NCBI RefSeq assembly: GCF_019049245.1
Contig: NZ_JAGMUK010000040.1
Location: forward strand, 1-64,000
Source: Streptomyces sp. AC555_RSS877
GTDB taxonomy: Bacteria; Actinomycetota; Actinomycetes; Streptomycetales; Streptomycetaceae
Length of the DNA: 64,000 nucleotides
Reading direction: 5' to 3'
Both the position numbers and the translations under genes were made by a program. The notes beneath the pieces are model-generated. The model ran no database searches. It worked only from the letters and a program-made list of their open reading frames with translations, and was not told the DNA's origin. Numbering within the stretch: position 1 is the stretch's first letter; every line of letters starts with the position of its first letter. Below are positions 61,711-64,000 of this stretch, piece by piece.

Positions 61711-63007
61711 AACGCCGCTCGGCGCCCGTCCGGTTCCGGCGCAGCTGCTCGGGCACGTGCAGACTTTCCCGCAGCCGGGTGAGCCGCGGCATGCGTTCGC
61801 GCTGCTCGCGGGAGACGCGGTCCAGTTCCTCCAGGAGGCGGCGCGAGCGGTGCTCGGTGTCGAGCTCGTCGAGGATCCGGTTCACCTCGGTGAGCACGGC
61901 ACCGAGCAGCTGCCACTGGCGGGCGTCACGCTGGACCTCCTCCAGCAGCAGCTGGGCCAGCTTGTCGCGGGTGGCCGCGGCCTGTCGCAACTCGGCGGTC
62001 AGCCGGGACTCCGCCGCATCGGCGTTCAGGCTCACCGGGGTGGTGACCAGGACCGCGAAGCTGACCACGGCATCCGCGATCTCCGACAGCAGCCGCTCCA
62101 CGGCGGCGCCCGTCTCCGGCGCGAAGGAGCGCGGAAGGGGCTCGGAGTCGCGCTCCTTCGCGAGGTCGGTGAAGGTGCGCGCGAGCACCCGCAGCACGAC
62201 CGTGCAGATCTCCAGCGTGTCCAGGCCGGTGCGCAGCACCACGCGGTGCAGCAGGCCCTCCTTCACGCGCGGATTGAGCCGCAGGCTGTCCTCGGCCTGC
62301 CGCAGGGCCGCGTCCACCTCGACGATGTCGTGGTCGAGCCGGCGCGCCTCGTGCAGCCGGGCCGTCGCATGCTCGACGGGCGTCCGGCCCGCGGCCTCCT
62401 CGCCCATGCTCAGCATCAACTGCCGCACCCGGCGGGCCAGCCCCTCGATCGACTCCCCGGCCTCGCCCACCCACACCGGCGGGGCGAACAGCAGATTGCA
62501 GCCCAGGCCGACGACCGCGCCGATCAGGGTCTCCAGCACCCGCGCCCACGCTGTGTCCCCGACGGTCGTGACCCCGAGCACCAGCATCGCGCTGATCGCC
62601 ACCTCGGGCACGAACTCGTCGACCCGCACCAGATGCCCGACGGCCAGCGCCGCCACGATCAGCAGCCCGAGGCTCCACCAGGTCAGACCCACCAGCAGAC
62701 TGAAGGCGATGGCGACGAAGACCCCCGCCACCACGGAGTTCACCCGTCGGATACCGGTGGTGAGCGTGGAGTAGAGGGTGACCTGGACGACCAGCAGCGC
62801 GGTGAGCGGCGCGGTGAGCGGAGCTGCTTCAGGGCTGAGGCGCAGCGCGATGACATACGCGATCGTCGCCGCGGCCGACGACCGCAGCGCCTGTACGACG
62901 ACCGGGTCCCGGTGCCGCTTCACCAAGCGCACCAGGGACGTCGTCCACTCCCGTACGTCTCGCATCCTCGGACTGTCCCCTTCCACGGATGTACCGAAGG
63001 TACTCAT
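61703..63007 (-). CDS. FUSC-family membrane protein (aromatic acid exporter type)
   Basis: The 434-residue product has about six membrane segments in its first 200 residues (VVVQALRSSAAATIAYVIALRLS, LTALLVVQVTLYSTLTTGIRRV, VAGVFVAIAFSLLVGLTWW, VFVPEVAISAML-type region). A long helical cytoplasmic part follows (about 205-430) with many charged residues. This is the FUSC/ArAE layout, linked to export of aromatic acids. The ATG at 63007 lacks a good ribosome site; an ATG at 62965 (MRDVREW) is an alternative. Confidence 0.75.
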   Translation of the reverse strand: MSTFGTSVEGDSPRMRDVREWTTSLVRLVKRHRDPVVVQALRSSAAATIAYVIALRLSPEAAPLTAPLTALLVVQVTLYSTLTTGIRRVNSVVAGVFVAIAFSLLVGLTWWSLGLLIVAALAVGHLVRVDEFVPEVAISAMLVLGVTTVGDTAWARVLETLIGAVVGLGCNLLFAPPVWVGEAGESIEGLARRVRQLMLSMGEEAAGRTPVEHATARLHEARRLDHDIVEVDAALRQAEDSLRLNPRVKEGLLHRVVLRTGLDTLEICTVVLRVLARTFTDLAKERDSEPLPRSFAPETGAAVERLLSEIADAVVSFAVLVTTPVSLNADAAESRLTAELRQAAATRDKLAQLLLEEVQRDARQWQLLGAVLTEVNRILDELDTEHRSRRLLEELDRVSREQRERMPRLTRLRESLHVPEQLRRNRTGAERRSR

Positions 63008-63110
63008 TGAGGACGGAAACTGTCGGCAAGGAAACGTAGTCTGCCATTCCGCTCCAGCGTCGGGTGCCTGGGGTGCGCGAGGTGGGCCAGGCCGCCGTAC
63101 GGCTGCCCGG

Positions 63111-63605
63111 TCAGGCGTGCAGTTTGTCCAGGAAGGCGATCAGATGGCCCCTCGTCCGGACGATCTGCTGCTCCAGGGTCAGGCTCTCCTCGAAGCGGGA
63201 CCCGGATTCCAGGGCCTTCTTGCCGCGCAGGTAGAGGGAGCACGCCAGATCGGTGCACATGTACAGGCCCACCGAGTTTCCCTCGCGGCCCGCCGGGCCG
63301 GCCTTGCGGGCGGTCATCAGGGAGACGCCGCCGCCCGGGTGGGTGGTCAGGCACAGCGAGCACATGCTGCGGTGCAGGAAGCCGCGCTGGGAGGAGGGGA
63401 AACGCAGGGTGACGCCGACCGCCCGGCCCTCCCGCTCGGTGACCAGGTAACTGCGGTCGGGCGCTCCGGGATCCCGCCAGCCCAGGAAGTCCAGGTCGTC
63501 CCAGGGGCGTTCGCCGAGGTCCCGGGGGAGGGGCAGGCGTTTGGCCTCTCCCTTCGAGCAGTTGACGAACGAGGTGCGGATGTCGTGCTCGGTGAGTGAT
63601 CTCAT
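63111..63605 (-). CDS. FBP-domain zinc-finger protein
   Basis: The 164-residue product has a treble-clef zinc finger with Cys82, Cys85, Cys117 and Cys122 (MCSLCLTTHPGGG and MCTDLACSLYLRG). This matches the C-terminal domain found in fibronectin-binding-like EF-G-associated proteins (FusB/FBP-C type) of actinobacteria, which can act on ribosomes. The N-terminal part has a W-D-x-LDFLGWRDP motif. It is a single gene. Confidence 0.75.
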   Translation of the reverse strand: MRSLTEHDIRTSFVNCSKGEAKRLPLPRDLGERPWDDLDFLGWRDPGAPDRSYLVTEREGRAVGVTLRFPSSQRGFLHRSMCSLCLTTHPGGGVSLMTARKAGPAGREGNSVGLYMCTDLACSLYLRGKKALESGSRFEESLTLEQQIVRTRGHLIAFLDKLHA

Positions 63606-63703
63606 GGGGGAGTCTCCTGGGGGCTCGTGCTCGTGCTCATGCAGTGAAACCTAGGGGTATTAGGTTGATGGTCAGGGTAGGCAGGCGCGAGGGGGAGAGG
63701 CCA

Positions 63704-64000
63704 GTGGATTTCCCGGACGTGGTGGCGCCGCGGGCGCGGGCCGCGCTCAGGCACGTGACGGCGGGCTCGAAGGGGCCGGCCGTTGCTGCCGACCTGCGCA
63801 TCACGCTGAACTTCCACCCGGACCGCGCGGTGGGCGGGCTGACCGTCCTGAGGGCGCTCGCCCGGGACGGCGCGTATCACTCGCAGTTCGTCACGGGCAC
63901 CGGTAACGGCGGCCTGACCGCGCACCCCGGCGGCGACCGGTGGCGCTGGGAGAGCCGGATCTTCGGCGGGGTCTACGACGACGCGGACGCTCACGACCGG
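63704..64000 (+). CDS. DUF3626 protein, N-terminal part (runs off the window)
   Basis: A GTG at 63704 after GGGGAGAGG opens a frame with no stop in 99 codons. It reads ADLRITLNFHPDRAVGGLTVLRAL, then GAYHSQFVTGTGNGGLTAHPGG and DRWRWESRIFGGVYDD, which match the start of DUF3626 proteins, a family of unknown function. The gene is cut by the window end. Confidence 0.75.
   Translation, partial: MDFPDVVAPRARAALRHVTAGSKGPAVAADLRITLNFHPDRAVGGLTVLRALARDGAYHSQFVTGTGNGGLTAHPGGDRWRWESRIFGGVYDDADAHDR

Overview
The window looks like a chromosome segment of a Streptomyces or close relative. It is very GC rich, with strong third-position G/C bias, GTG and TTG starts, ATGA/GTGA stop-start overlaps, AGGAGG-type ribosome sites, a DmdR/IdeR-type iron box and small actinobacterial families (DUF5999, FBP zinc finger, DUF3626). 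No rRNA, tRNA, CRISPR array, insertion sequence or prophage was recognised.

Layout. 1-1.15 kb: the end of etfA, a frameshifted second adenylate kinase and a small gene remnant. 1.2-20.8 kb: an L-fucose region. It has a secreted GH29 fucosidase, a secreted beta-helix protein, an FCD-type GntR regulator and a 12-gene operon. That operon encodes an enolase-superfamily dehydratase, a CUT1 sugar importer without its own ATPase, a mutarotase, an FAH-family hydrolase, an SDR, an aldo/keto reductase, a lactonase and LutABC. The genes match the non-phosphorylating route L-fucose -> fuconolactone -> fuconate -> 2-keto-3-deoxyfuconate -> 2,4-diketo-3-deoxyfuconate -> pyruvate + L-lactate, with LutABC oxidising the lactate. 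The beta-helix gene and the operon share almost the same promoter/operator.

20.8-28.1 kb: a GH31 remnant, a small membrane protein, and a LacI-controlled MFS - GH35 - GH35 unit with a perfect 16-bp palindrome over its promoter. 28.2-36.0 kb: a PAS/HTH regulator with a PLP lyase, a cupin, a quinone-oxidoreductase-like enzyme, a MoxR/VWA pair and an FtsX-type ABC transporter.

36.2-52.0 kb: an L-rhamnose locus. The minus strand carries rhaI, the bifunctional aldolase/dehydrogenase, rhaB and a second lutABC. The plus strand carries a CUT2 ABC importer, a mutarotase, a secreted BNR-type propeller protein and a LacI regulator. The divergent control region has three LacI-type palindromes. Both 6-deoxyhexose pathways yield L-lactate by different chemistry, and each carries its own Lut module.

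52.1-64 kb: mostly single housekeeping or accessory genes: an alpha/beta hydrolase, a lipoprotein, an ECF41-type sigma factor, DUF5999, a Cys-cluster/pentapeptide protein, a CYP102-like P450 with a divergent TetR gene, an iron-box-controlled DUF2470 protein, a secreted lactonase-type propeller, an unknown protein, a FUSC-family membrane protein, an FBP zinc-finger protein and the start of a DUF3626 gene. All functions are read from sequence patterns by eye; no database search was run.
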